Positions 1-6,471 of a stretch of 43,838 nt of DNA are shown here, piece by piece. The DNA is from Desulfobacteraceae bacterium (GTDB taxonomy: Bacteria > Desulfobacterota > Desulfobacteria > Desulfobacterales > SURF-15), in NCBI GenBank assembly GCA_003599475.1, contig QZKK01000192.1:1-43838 (forward strand), given 5' to 3'. The notes under the pieces are model-generated. The model had not been told where the DNA came from. It worked only from the letters and a program-made list of their open reading frames with translations, and ran no database searches. Made by a program: the position numbers and the translations under genes. The stretch's first letter is position 1. Every line of letters begins with the position of its first letter.

Positions 1-957
1 ATTGCGACCTTGAAAGAAGACCTGAAGCGGCTGCATCCGGAGATTTCTTTCACTTCCCAAAATGCCGAGATGCAGCGGGCTGTGGGGCTTGCACGGCAAG
101 TGGCTGCATCGGAGTCGGTTGTTTTGCTTCGAGGACCCAGCGGCACGGGAAAGACCGTGCTGGCGCGTGCGATTCACGGCTGGAGCCGCAGAGCCGGTAA
201 ACCGTTTGCCACCATTTCCTGCCCGACCTTGAGCCCCGAGCTTCTGGAAAGCGAGCTTTTCGGTCACGTGAAAGGGGCCTTTACCGGAGCGCTGCGTGAC
301 AATGCCGGCCGGGTTGCCGCCTGCGATGGCGGCACGCTGTTTCTGGACGAAATTGGAGACTTGCCGTTTTCGCTTCAACCCAAGCTTCTCCGTTTCATCC
401 AGGACCGTGAATACGAGCGTGTAGGCGATCAACACACGAGAAAAGCCGACGTTCGCATCATTACCGCCACAAACGCGGATCTTGATCAGGCGGTCAAGGA
501 GGGACGTTTCCGGGAAGATCTCTTCTACCGGCTCAATGTCATCCAGATCGATTTGCCGCCATTGGCCGATCGCCCCGACGACGTGCAGAGCCTGGCAAAC
601 GAGATGCTGGTTTTTTTCGGAGCGCAGAATCACAAGGCCTTCAGAGGCTTCAGCAACAAAGCCATGGACGCCCTGCGGAGCTACGCCTGGCCGGGCAATA
701 TCCGTGAATTGCGCAATGCGGTGGAGAGAGCCGCCATCCTGTGCCCAGCCGATCTTGTTGAAATCGAACACCTCCCCGCTTCGATTGCCCCGCATATTCC
801 TCCCGTTCAACTGGGAAACCCAGTCTCCTTGGAAGTGATCGAAGAGAATCACATCCGCCGCGTCATCGCCTCCACCAGGTCCCTCCAGGAAGCGGCCGAC
901 ATTCTCGGCATCGATCAGGCCACCCTCTGGCGCAAGAGGAAACAATACGGCATTTGA
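1..957 (+). CDS. Sigma-54 enhancer-binding response regulator, AlgB-like, 5' end outside window
   Basis: This is the AAA+ and DNA-binding part of an NtrC-family activator that remodels sigma-54 RNA polymerase. The frame is open from base 1, so the receiver domain presumably lies upstream. Numbering from the first possible start at base 10, Walker A GPSGTGKT is at about residues 42-49, the sigma-54 contact loop GAFTGA at 89-94, and Walker B (LFLDEIG) at 110-116. The arginine-finger region and the WPGNIREL motif follow. The C-terminal Fis-type helix-turn-helix reads ILGIDQATLWRKRKQYGI, typical of AlgB-like regulators that pair with KinB kinases. It lies directly upstream of a sigma-54 promoter with two dyads, so it is the obvious activator of the kdp genes; that link is inference. 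The stop codon is followed at once by a small opposite-strand frame. Confidence 0.93.
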   Translation: MATLKEDLKRLHPEISFTSQNAEMQRAVGLARQVAASESVVLLRGPSGTGKTVLARAIHGWSRRAGKPFATISCPTLSPELLESELFGHVKGAFTGALRDNAGRVAACDGGTLFLDEIGDLPFSLQPKLLRFIQDREYERVGDQHTRKADVRIITATNADLDQAVKEGRFREDLFYRLNVIQIDLPPLADRPDDVQSLANEMLVFFGAQNHKAFRGFSNKAMDALRSYAWPGNIRELRNAVERAAILCPADLVEIEHLPASIAPHIPPVQLGNPVSLEVIEENHIRRVIASTRSLQEAADILGIDQATLWRKRKQYGI

Positions 958-959
958 TT

Positions 960-1097
960 CTACATTGTTTCTTTAAGAAGCGTCAGCCCCTCATCGTCTA
1001 CCTCCACGCGCACAACCCGAAAACCTTCCTTGCGAAGCTTTGTCACCATAAGCTGCAGTGCCTCCTCGAATGATCCCGCTTCGACAGTACAATTCAC
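960..1097 (-). CDS. Possible 45-residue hypothetical protein downstream of vapC
   Basis: A short minus-strand frame begins at a GTG at 1097 and ends at a TAG at 960-962. The product reads like a real protein: a strand-helix-strand pattern with FEEALQLMVTKLRKEGF and RVVRVEVDDEGL. It lies 63 bases after the vapC stop on the same strand, and may be a third gene of that unit or the surviving tail of a larger gene. No good Shine-Dalgarno site sits next to the GTG; a GAGGGA lies about 14 bases upstream. I do not recognise a family. It is too small to be certain. Confidence 0.35.
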   Translation of the reverse strand: MNCTVEAGSFEEALQLMVTKLRKEGFRVVRVEVDDEGLTLLKETM

Positions 1098-1160
1098 AAT
1101 CGGAGTTCAATGTCCCTCTTTCTCCTGCGTTCCTCTTTCTCCGGTGATCTGAGATCGATC

Positions 1161-1532
1161 TCAGCCGTAAAAGAGAGTCTCCGGATAGTGATCTTTGTTG
1201 CGGGTGGCGACTTCGTGGCCGCCAATAGCGGCAGTAGCAGCAATCAGACAGTCGATGGATGTGAGCGTCAGGCCGGCGGCCCGATGCTTCCGATACAATT
1301 CTCCGGCAGTCCTGGCTACCTCCATCGTAACGGGTTCGATAATGCAGGCATCGATGAAGTTCTCGGTGTCTTTCCGCTCTTTGTCCCTCATACCGGCGTA
1401 AAGCTCGTACACCGACAGGATGCTGAAGTACGCCCTGTTGTCAGCCCAAAGTGGCGCTATCAGTTCGATAGCCTGAGTGCGCCCGCGCAAATAGTCTATG
1501 GCGACGTCCGTATCAATCAGAACGGTCTGCAT
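1161..1532 (-). CDS. vapC: VapC-type PIN-domain ribonuclease toxin
   Basis: A 123-residue PIN-domain protein of typical VapC length. VapC toxins are Mg2+-dependent ribonucleases that cut tRNA or rRNA when released from their antitoxin. The acidic residues that bind metal in this family are visible: the N-terminal LIDTDVAIDYL aspartates, the glutamate in SVYELYAGM, the aspartate in SIDCLIAATA, and the terminal TRNKDHYPE segment. The start overlaps the end of the upstream antitoxin gene by 20 bases, the usual coupled arrangement. The pair stands as a minus-strand insertion between the sigma-54 regulator and the kdp promoter, so it may have arrived by transfer; its target cannot be told from sequence. 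Confidence 0.92.
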   Translation of the reverse strand: MQTVLIDTDVAIDYLRGRTQAIELIAPLWADNRAYFSILSVYELYAGMRDKERKDTENFIDACIIEPVTMEVARTAGELYRKHRAAGLTLTSIDCLIAATAAIGGHEVATRNKDHYPETLFYG

Positions 1533-1746
1533 AGCCTCTGCCTTTCTCCGATCTCAGGTCCTTCACTAAGGCGGCACTGTCATTGTCTCTTTCATCCCAT
1601 TTGCCGAAACTCTTGAGCGCTCTTTCGACCTTCACTTTCCGAATACGGTCCTTGATGGCCTCGGTAACGAAGCTGCTGAAGTTGTCCGACAATTCCTTAG
1701 CTTCTTCAAAGAGATCGTCAGGTATGGTTACGGATGTCTTTGCCAT
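1513..1746 (-). CDS. vapB: VapB-type ribbon-helix-helix antitoxin
   Basis: A 77-residue protein whose first 45 residues fit a ribbon-helix-helix (MetJ/Arc) DNA-binding fold: a short TSVTIP strand, then two helices (LFEEAKELSD and FSSFVTEAIKDRIRK). The charged C-terminal tail, with FGKWDERDND, would wrap the toxin and block its active site. A strong Shine-Dalgarno (GGAGG) sits 6 bases before the ATG. A promoter with TTGACA lies just upstream and carries two direct GGTAGGA repeats that could be its own operator, which fits the autoregulation usual in this family. Toxin and antitoxin overlap by 20 bases. Confidence 0.9.
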   Translation of the reverse strand: MAKTSVTIPDDLFEEAKELSDNFSSFVTEAIKDRIRKVKVERALKSFGKWDERDNDSAALVKDLRSEKGRGYADRSD

Positions 1747-1768
1747 GTTCCACCTCCAATTTTACTAA

Positions 1769-1797
1769 AGGGTAGGATAGATTGGTAGGACTGTCAA
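1769..1797 (-). promoter_or_regulatory. Putative vapBC promoter with direct-repeat operator
   Basis: On the minus strand a perfect -35 hexamer TTGACA (1797-1792) is followed after exactly 17 bases by TACCCT (1774-1769), a 3/6 match to the -10. Two identical 7-mers, read GGTAGGA on the plus strand at 1771-1777 and 1784-1790, lie inside it and could bind the VapB ribbon-helix-helix dimers. It ends about 22 bases before the vapB ATG. Confidence 0.5.
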
Positions 1798-1857
1798 GCA
1801 TTGCAGCAGGGGAGTCTAACCTCGGAACCCTTGAACCCTTGAGTCCATGAACGCTTG

Positions 1858-1906
1858 CCTTGTTTTTTGCAAGGTCATTTCAGAGCTTTCCTTGTATATC
1901 ACAAGG
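1858..1906. promoter_or_regulatory. Two dyads CCTTG-N7-CAAGG, candidate enhancer sites of the kdp promoter
   Basis: Two inverted repeats share the form CCTTG, 7 bases, CAAGG: 1858-1874 (spacer TTTTTTG) and 1890-1906 (spacer TATATCA). Their centres are 32 bases apart, about three helical turns, which puts them on the same DNA face. They lie about 87 and 119 bases before the expected start of the sigma-54 promoter, the usual place for enhancer sites of NtrC-family activators. The likely binder is the AlgB-like regulator encoded at bases 1-957 (inference). Confidence 0.75.
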
Positions 1907-1959
1907 AACCTGTTTTCCGAATTTCACAGATGTATATGAAATTACAGGATTATTGTTTT

Positions 1960-1975
1960 TGGCACACCCCTTGCT
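1960..1975 (+). promoter_or_regulatory. Sigma-54 promoter of the kdp operon
   Basis: TGGCACA-CCCC-TTGCT matches the -24/-12 consensus. The invariant GG (1961-1962) and GC (1973-1974) are separated by exactly 10 bases. Transcription would start near 1985 and run into the gene at 2096. Paired dyads upstream and a sigma-54 activator gene next door support it. Confidence 0.85.
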
Positions 1976-2095
1976 GAGCTAAATGGGAAAGTGGAGGTCA
2001 AGCGCAGCGATGAGCTTGGCTAAGCATCGACGCAATACTCAAAGGAAAACCGCGTCGGCGCTGTTGGTTGCCGACAAAAAAGAAAGGAAGAACAA

Positions 2096-2797
2096 ATGCC
2101 ACTCATTACCATTTCGCGAAGAATCGGATCCGGCGGCGAGGTGATCGCAGCCAAAGCCGCAGAGGCATTGAATCTAAAGCTCTATGACGATCTCAAGCTC
2201 CAGCACACCGCAATCGGGATGGGGCTTCGGCGGGAAGATCTGAAAAGCCTGAATGAAAAGGTTCCGGGGTTCTTCGATCGTCTTTGGAGCCGGAAACCGC
2301 AATCCTACCTGAGCATCATGGAATCGGTCGTCTACAAGGTGGCACAGGAGGGAAAGGGGATCATCCTCGGGCACGGCAGCCAGTTTCTGCTAAGGGATTT
2401 CGGCTGTGCATTCCACGTTTACATCCATGCAACCGGCCCCTCCCGCACCCGGTGCATCATGGAGACAAAGGGGATAAGCCAGGAGGCTGCAGAAAAGCTG
2501 ATCGCGAAAAAAGACCACGAACAGATCGGATTCTTCCGCTATGCCTTTCACATGGACTGGAACGACCCCTCGCACTATGATCTCATCATCAACACCGAAA
2601 AACTCGGAATCGGAGCCGCAGCCAAAATGATTGTCGACACCGCCGGTTCAGACACCCTCCAGGAGTGCAGTCTGACGGCAGTCGAAGCCATGGAACGGCT
2701 GTCTCTTAAAAAAGGGTGGAAGCGGCGATATCGGAAATGGAGCTCAATCCGCATATGCTCGACGTTGAAGTTTCCGGGAAGGGAATCGTTCACTTGA
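2096..2797 (+). CDS. Cytidylate-kinase-like P-loop protein, 3' end frameshifted into a BON domain
   Basis: The first ~205 residues match the cytidylate kinase-like family (PF13189 type): an N-terminal ITISRRIGSGGEVIA phosphate-loop region, a middle GKGIILGHGSQFLL segment, and a later LIINTEKLGIGAAAKMI. The P-loop is degenerate and the substrate is unknown. After SLKK the frame turns into basic, unrelated sequence, while a BON domain continues in the -1 frame. The switch coincides with a run of six A and three G at 2708-2716. The true product is probably a kinase-like-BON fusion, or a gene broken by a recent indel. It is the first gene after the sigma-54 promoter and shares the operon with a KinB-like kinase and kdp genes. 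The ATG at 2096 follows AAAGGAAG. Confidence 0.8.
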   Translation: MPLITISRRIGSGGEVIAAKAAEALNLKLYDDLKLQHTAIGMGLRREDLKSLNEKVPGFFDRLWSRKPQSYLSIMESVVYKVAQEGKGIILGHGSQFLLRDFGCAFHVYIHATGPSRTRCIMETKGISQEAAEKLIAKKDHEQIGFFRYAFHMDWNDPSHYDLIINTEKLGIGAAAKMIVDTAGSDTLQECSLTAVEAMERLSLKKGWKRRYRKWSSIRICSTLKFPGRESFT

Positions 2798-2913
2798 GCG
2801 GTATGATTCATTCGCAAGACGAAAAGGATCGTCTCCTCCGCGTGGTCGGCCAGATATCCGGTATCAGGGACCTCAAAACGGATATCGGGATCATGCCGCC
2901 GGCCATCTCCTAA
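2716..2913 (+). CDS. BON-domain segment, -1 frame continuation of the kinase-like gene
   Basis: The 65 residues fit a single BON domain: an N-terminal helix, then LDVEVSGKGIVHLSGMIHSQDEKDRLLRVV and a closing strand with DLKTDIGI. BON domains bind membranes or small ligands and are found in osmotic-shock proteins such as OsmY and in the potassium-binding protein Kbp. A GTG at 2716 could start it, but no Shine-Dalgarno sits at the right distance, and its helix joins smoothly to the end of the upstream protein. I read it as the C-terminal domain of the gene at 2096, separated by a -1 shift at the A6G3 run. Its presence in a potassium operon fits a Kbp-like sensing role, which is inference. Confidence 0.7.
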   Translation: MEAAISEMELNPHMLDVEVSGKGIVHLSGMIHSQDEKDRLLRVVGQISGIRDLKTDIGIMPPAIS

Positions 2914-2931
2914 GGCCGGGAGGTCAAGCGT

Positions 2932-4566
2932 ATGATCGGCATCCGGTACAAACTCATGCTGGGATTCGGCGGGCTGTTCGCGGTCGCCGCCGTCGTCGGC
3001 CTGCTGACGGTGGGGGAAGTCGACCATCTCGGACAGGCAATCGATGTGATCCTGAAGGAAAATTACCGCAGCGTCGTGGCCTGCCAGGACATGAAGGAGT
3101 TTCTGGAGCGGATCGACAGCGGACTCCTCTTCATCATTGCCGGCAACGAGGCGTGGGGGAATCGCCTGATCGAGGAGTACACCCCCAAATTTCACTCCGC
3201 GCTCAAGGCCGAGCTCAACAATGTCACGCTTCCCGCCGAAGGGGAAAAGGCCGCGAGGATCCGGGGCCTGTTCGAGGAGTACACCAGGGCTTTGCCGCTG
3301 GTATCACGGACCGGCCGCTCTGCGGAGGAACGACGGGCTGCCTACTTTTCCACCCTGCAGCCGCTTTTCCAGGAAATCAGCCGAACGGCCCAGGAAATCC
3401 TGGTGCTGAACCAGACGAATATGAGCGAAGCGAACGATGCTGCCCGGCGCCTTGCTCATGCCGTGCATCGGCGCATCCTGATGGCGATTGCGGCCTCTGC
3501 GTTCCTTGCGCTGCTTTTCTTCTATCATGCAAACAGATGGATTTTACGCCCGATCAATCGGCTGATCGAATCGACGAACGAAATCCGGCGCGGAAATCTC
3601 GATCTTGTGCTCGAAACAGGCTCAAGAGACGAGATCGGCCATCTTTCGGAATCGTTCAACGAGATGGCCTCCGCACTCAGAGAGCTGCGCGAGAAAGAGA
3701 GAGTAAATCTGATGCGGACGCGTCGCACGACGGAGGAGGTATTTAAAGCGCTTCCGGAGGCGATCGCCATGCTCGACCTGGACGGGCGGGTTGAGATTTC
3801 GACGGCGGCGGCGGACCGGCATTTCGGGCTCAAACCGGGAGTTCTCATCTACGACCTGGGTCATGAGTGGATGACCGACTTGACTCGAAGGGCGCAGGCC
3901 GAGGACAGGCTTGCGGAGCGTGAAATCAAGGGCGGTTATGTTCAGCAGTTCCTGGAAAATCGCGAATACTTCTTCGAGCCGCTGGCCGTGCCGATTCGCG
4001 TCGGTACCGGACGCCGGCAGCCGTTGGGTGTCGCCCTGATTCTAAAAGACGTAACTCAGGTTCACGAACAGCAGGAGCTGAAACGCGGAGTGGTATCGAC
4101 GGTTTCACATCAGCTCAAAACGCCGCTGACCTCGCTTCGCATGTCCATCCACCTCCTGCTCGAGGAGAGACTGGGGCCTCTCAATGAAAAGCAGGCCGAG
4201 CTCCTTCTGGCCGCCCGCGAGGACAGCGAACGCTTGTTGGGGATCATCGATGACTTGCTCAACCTGAACCGAATCGAGTCCGGAAAAGCGCAACTTTCTC
4301 CCATGCCGGTCGAGCCGTGGCGCGGATCCCGAATAGAACAAAAAGGAAGGAGTATCGCAGATGATAGAAGCCATTTACCTGATTCTCGGACTGGTCATTT
4401 TCATCGCGCTGGCCGTTCTGACGGCGTTTTGCGACAGGCTATAAGGAGGTCTTTCCATGATCTATGTCACAGGAATCGTGCTGTTGTTGTGCATCGCATA
4501 TCTCGTATACGCAATCATCGATCCAGAACGTTTTTAACTGAATTGCACAAGAATTCGCATTTTTAA
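2932..4566 (+). CDS. KinB-like sensor histidine kinase lacking its ATPase domain (truncated)
   Basis: A membrane sensor kinase. TM1 is at about residues 8-27, a helical periplasmic sensor at 30-180, TM2 at about 182-200, HAMP at 200-255, a PAS-like region at 265-375, and a phospho-acceptor H-box SHQLKTPLTSLR with His393. Family similarity ends near residue 462 (base 4317), just after the dimerisation helices. The N, G1 and G2 boxes of the ATP-binding domain are absent in all frames. The remaining 82 residues are out-of-family, and their bases carry two small kdp genes in another frame. The protein cannot phosphorylate itself in the usual way. It may be a pseudogene or a domain that only docks or dephosphorylates. 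Its full-length homologue lies at 23893-25758. Start chosen for the GGGAGG site 11 bases upstream. Confidence 0.82.
   Translation: MIGIRYKLMLGFGGLFAVAAVVGLLTVGEVDHLGQAIDVILKENYRSVVACQDMKEFLERIDSGLLFIIAGNEAWGNRLIEEYTPKFHSALKAELNNVTLPAEGEKAARIRGLFEEYTRALPLVSRTGRSAEERRAAYFSTLQPLFQEISRTAQEILVLNQTNMSEANDAARRLAHAVHRRILMAIAASAFLALLFFYHANRWILRPINRLIESTNEIRRGNLDLVLETGSRDEIGHLSESFNEMASALRELREKERVNLMRTRRTTEEVFKALPEAIAMLDLDGRVEISTAAADRHFGLKPGVLIYDLGHEWMTDLTRRAQAEDRLAEREIKGGYVQQFLENREYFFEPLAVPIRVGTGRRQPLGVALILKDVTQVHEQQELKRGVVSTVSHQLKTPLTSLRMSIHLLLEERLGPLNEKQAELLLAAREDSERLLGIIDDLLNLNRIESGKAQLSPMPVEPWRGSRIEQKGRSIADDRSHLPDSRTGHFHRAGRSDGVLRQAIRRSFHDLCHRNRAVVVHRISRIRNHRSRTFLTELHKNSHF
4361..4444 (+). CDS. 27-residue membrane peptide upstream of kdpF
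   Basis: A tiny gene with a strong Shine-Dalgarno (AAGGAAGGAG) 8 bases before its ATG. The product is one hydrophobic helix (AIYLILGLVIFIALAVLTAF) closed by CDRL. Similar single-helix peptides ending in CDRL or a close variant are, from memory, often seen just ahead of kdpF in kdp operons; this should be searched. It ends 12 bases before the kdpF ATG and would be co-translated with it. The role is unknown; a KdpF-like lipid or subunit contact in the Kdp complex is the simplest guess. Confidence 0.7.
   Translation: MIEAIYLILGLVIFIALAVLTAFCDRL
4457..4537 (+). CDS. kdpF: KdpF, small subunit of the Kdp potassium ATPase
   Basis: A 26-residue single-helix protein, MIYVTGIVLLL...YAIIDPERF, with the YLVYA-x-x-x-PE-x-F ending that marks KdpF. 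KdpF sits in the membrane next to KdpA and stabilises the KdpFABC complex. A near-perfect AAGGAGG lies 9 bases before the ATG. The gene precedes kdpA, as in other kdp operons; a heptad-repeat block separates the two. Confidence 0.88.
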   Translation: MIYVTGIVLLLCIAYLVYAIIDPERF

Positions 4567-4672
4567 GGTTTCAGGTTTCGGGTTTCGGGTTTCAGGCAGT
4601 TGTAATGGTTTTGAGGCTATCGGATTCTTTAGATTGGAGCGCACCTGAACACTGAACGCTGAACACTGAACA
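4567..4672. repeat. Heptad-repeat block between kdpF and kdpA
   Basis: Four head-to-tail heptads GGTTTC(A/G) at 4567-4594 are followed, after a 50-base spacer, by four heptads CTGAAC(A/G) at 4645-4672. The second set is close to the reverse complement of the first, so the transcript could fold back on itself. A second block of the same design is at 28384-28457. The right arm ends 7 bases before the kdpA Shine-Dalgarno. Confidence 0.8.
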
Positions 4673-4690
4673 CTCTAACTGGAGGAGAAC

Positions 4691-6367
4691 ATGTCTTCGA
4701 TCCTATTTATCATTCTCATTCTCGGAGGGACCGCCCTCCTCTCCTGGCCGCTGGGCAGGGCCATGAATTGGGCGATGAGCTCTCCAGAAACAGAGGTCGG
4801 GTTCCGGTACGGCATCGAGTCGATCTTTCGGAGGATCGGCGGAGAAGCAATCGCAAGGGAGCAGAACTGGAAGCAGTATTCGCTTTCACTGCTCATTTTC
4901 AATGCAGCCATGTTTGTCGTGGTATTCGCGATCCTTGTTTTTCAGCCGTGGCTTCCCCTCAATTCGGACGGCAAAGGCGCGATCGAGCCAAGCCTGATCT
5001 ACAACACGGTCGCCTCCTTCACCTCGAATACCAACCTCCAGCACTATTCCGGAGAGGTGACGCTCGGCTACTTTGCACAGCTTTTCGGCCTGATGTGGCT
5101 GCAGTTCGTATCGGCGGCAACAGGGATCGCGGCACTTGCCGCTCTGGCGAGAGGGCTTGCGGGAAAGGCCGGGCTCGGAAACTCTTACAGCGACCTCATG
5201 CGGGCGACCTTTCTCATCCTCCTGCCCCTTGCGATCGTCGTTGCGACGATCCTGGTTCTCGGCGGAGTCGCCATGACGCTGGGCGGTTCGGCCGCTGCGA
5301 CGACCCTCGAAGGTGCGGCCCAGACGATCGCGAGAGGACCTGTGGCCGCCTTCGTAACGATCAAGCAGCTCGGAACAAACGGGGGGGGATTCTTCGGGCC
5401 GAACTCGACGCATCCGTTCGAAAACGCCACTTTCTTCACCAATATCGTCGAGTGTGTGTCCATCATTTTAATCCCGATGGCATCCGTCTGGATGTTCGGA
5501 CGAATCACCCGGCGGCTGCGGCATGCGGCCGTGATTTTCGCCGTCATGGGGGCGATGCTGGTGATCAAGGTCGGTCTTGCCAACTACTTCGAGAGTGCAC
5601 CCACCGCGGCTTTCGCCGGGCTGCCCGTTGAATCCTCGCCCAATCTGGAAGGTAAGGAGCTCCGCTTCGGAACCCCTGCGGGGCCGACCTGGGGGGTGTT
5701 GACCACCTCGACGAGCAACGGTTCGGTCGATGCCATGCACGACAGCTTGAACCCGCTCACCGGGCTGCTCCCCATGATCGGGATGTGGTTCAACGTCACC
5801 TACGGCGGAGTCGGGGTCGGGCTGATCAACATGTTCCTCTACATCATCGTCGGCGTATTCATCAGCGGGATGATGGTGGGCCGAACGCCGGAATACCTGG
5901 GCCGCAGAGTGGAGACCCGCGAGATGAAGCTCGCCTTGCTCGCGATCCTGGTACACCCGCTTTTTATCCTGGGGGGAACGGCCTGGTTTGCGGCCACTTC
6001 CTGGGGGGCATCGACTGTGGCAAACCCCGGATTCCACGGATTCTCGGAAATTCTTTACGAGTTCAGCTCCGCCGCGGCAAACAACGGCTCCGGCTTCGAG
6101 GGGCTCGGCGACAATACGGTGCCATGGAACATCGCAACCGGGACCGTCATGCTGCTGGCCCGATATATTCCGATCATCCTCCCGCTGGCGATCGCAGGCT
6201 CCCTGGCAGCCAAAAAGCCCGCACCCGAGACGGCCGGGACCTTGCGCACGGACACCCCTCTGTTCGGATTCGTCATCCTGGGGAGCGTGGTCCTGGTGGG
6301 GGCGCTGCTGTTTTTGCCCGTTGCGGTTCTCGGACCGATCGCAGAGCATCTGGTCTCAGCCGGATGA
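4691..6367 (+). CDS. kdpA: KdpA, potassium-translocating subunit of Kdp
   Basis: A 558-residue polytopic membrane protein of normal KdpA length. It is the channel-like subunit that binds and passes K+, related to TrkH/KtrB. The four selectivity-filter segments are visible: TSNTNLQHYSG (near 112), GTNGGGFFGPNS (near 230), TSTSNGSVDAMH (near 340) and AANNGSGFEG (near 462). About ten hydrophobic helices run through the sequence. GGAGGAG sits 4 bases before the ATG. It is followed by a stable hairpin and then kdpB. Confidence 0.97.
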   Translation: MSSILFIILILGGTALLSWPLGRAMNWAMSSPETEVGFRYGIESIFRRIGGEAIAREQNWKQYSLSLLIFNAAMFVVVFAILVFQPWLPLNSDGKGAIEPSLIYNTVASFTSNTNLQHYSGEVTLGYFAQLFGLMWLQFVSAATGIAALAALARGLAGKAGLGNSYSDLMRATFLILLPLAIVVATILVLGGVAMTLGGSAAATTLEGAAQTIARGPVAAFVTIKQLGTNGGGFFGPNSTHPFENATFFTNIVECVSIILIPMASVWMFGRITRRLRHAAVIFAVMGAMLVIKVGLANYFESAPTAAFAGLPVESSPNLEGKELRFGTPAGPTWGVLTTSTSNGSVDAMHDSLNPLTGLLPMIGMWFNVTYGGVGVGLINMFLYIIVGVFISGMMVGRTPEYLGRRVETREMKLALLAILVHPLFILGGTAWFAATSWGASTVANPGFHGFSEILYEFSSAAANNGSGFEGLGDNTVPWNIATGTVMLLARYIPIILPLAIAGSLAAKKPAPETAGTLRTDTPLFGFVILGSVVLVGALLFLPVAVLGPIAEHLVSAG

Positions 6368-6416
6368 CCATTCGCCACTAAGACACGAAGAAAGAAGATG
6401 AAGAAAGTAGAAGTTT

Positions 6417-6450
6417 GAGGGACTCGCAGCGATCGCAAAGCGAGTGCCTC
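6417..6450 (+). promoter_or_regulatory. Intercistronic hairpin between kdpA and kdpB
   Basis: GAGG-G-ACTCGC (6417-6427) pairs with GCGAGT-G-CCTC (6440-6450): ten base pairs around one G/G mismatch, with a 12-base loop that itself contains GCGATCGC. No U-run follows, so it is not a classic terminator. It ends 9 bases before the kdpB Shine-Dalgarno and could stabilise RNA ends or set the kdpA/kdpB ratio. Confidence 0.6.
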
Positions 6451-6471
6451 CACTGTAAGAGGAGAATGGAG

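Larger units (their letters stand above)
1747..2095. other. 349-base regulatory gap between vapB and the kdp operon
   Basis: No gene is visible here. From left to right it holds the vapBC promoter (minus strand), a short run with two AACCCTTG words (about 1827-1841), two CCTTG-N7-CAAGG dyads at 1858-1906, a sigma-54 promoter at 1960-1975, and a leader of about 110 bases with a Shine-Dalgarno (AAAGGAAG) before the ATG at 2096. Confidence 0.7.

Noticed and set aside
1110..1616. Long plus-strand frame across vapBC
   Set aside because: It is the antisense shadow of vapC and vapB, whose domains are clear, and it has no ribosome site.
2708..2716. Classic -1 programmed frameshift heptamer
   Set aside because: The A run is not in the X-XXY-YYZ phase for the zero frame, and no downstream pseudoknot is evident; an indel or read error is more likely.
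5468..6349. Long minus-strand frame inside kdpA
   Set aside because: A by-product of GC-rich codons in kdpA; Arg/Gly/His-rich with no domain.
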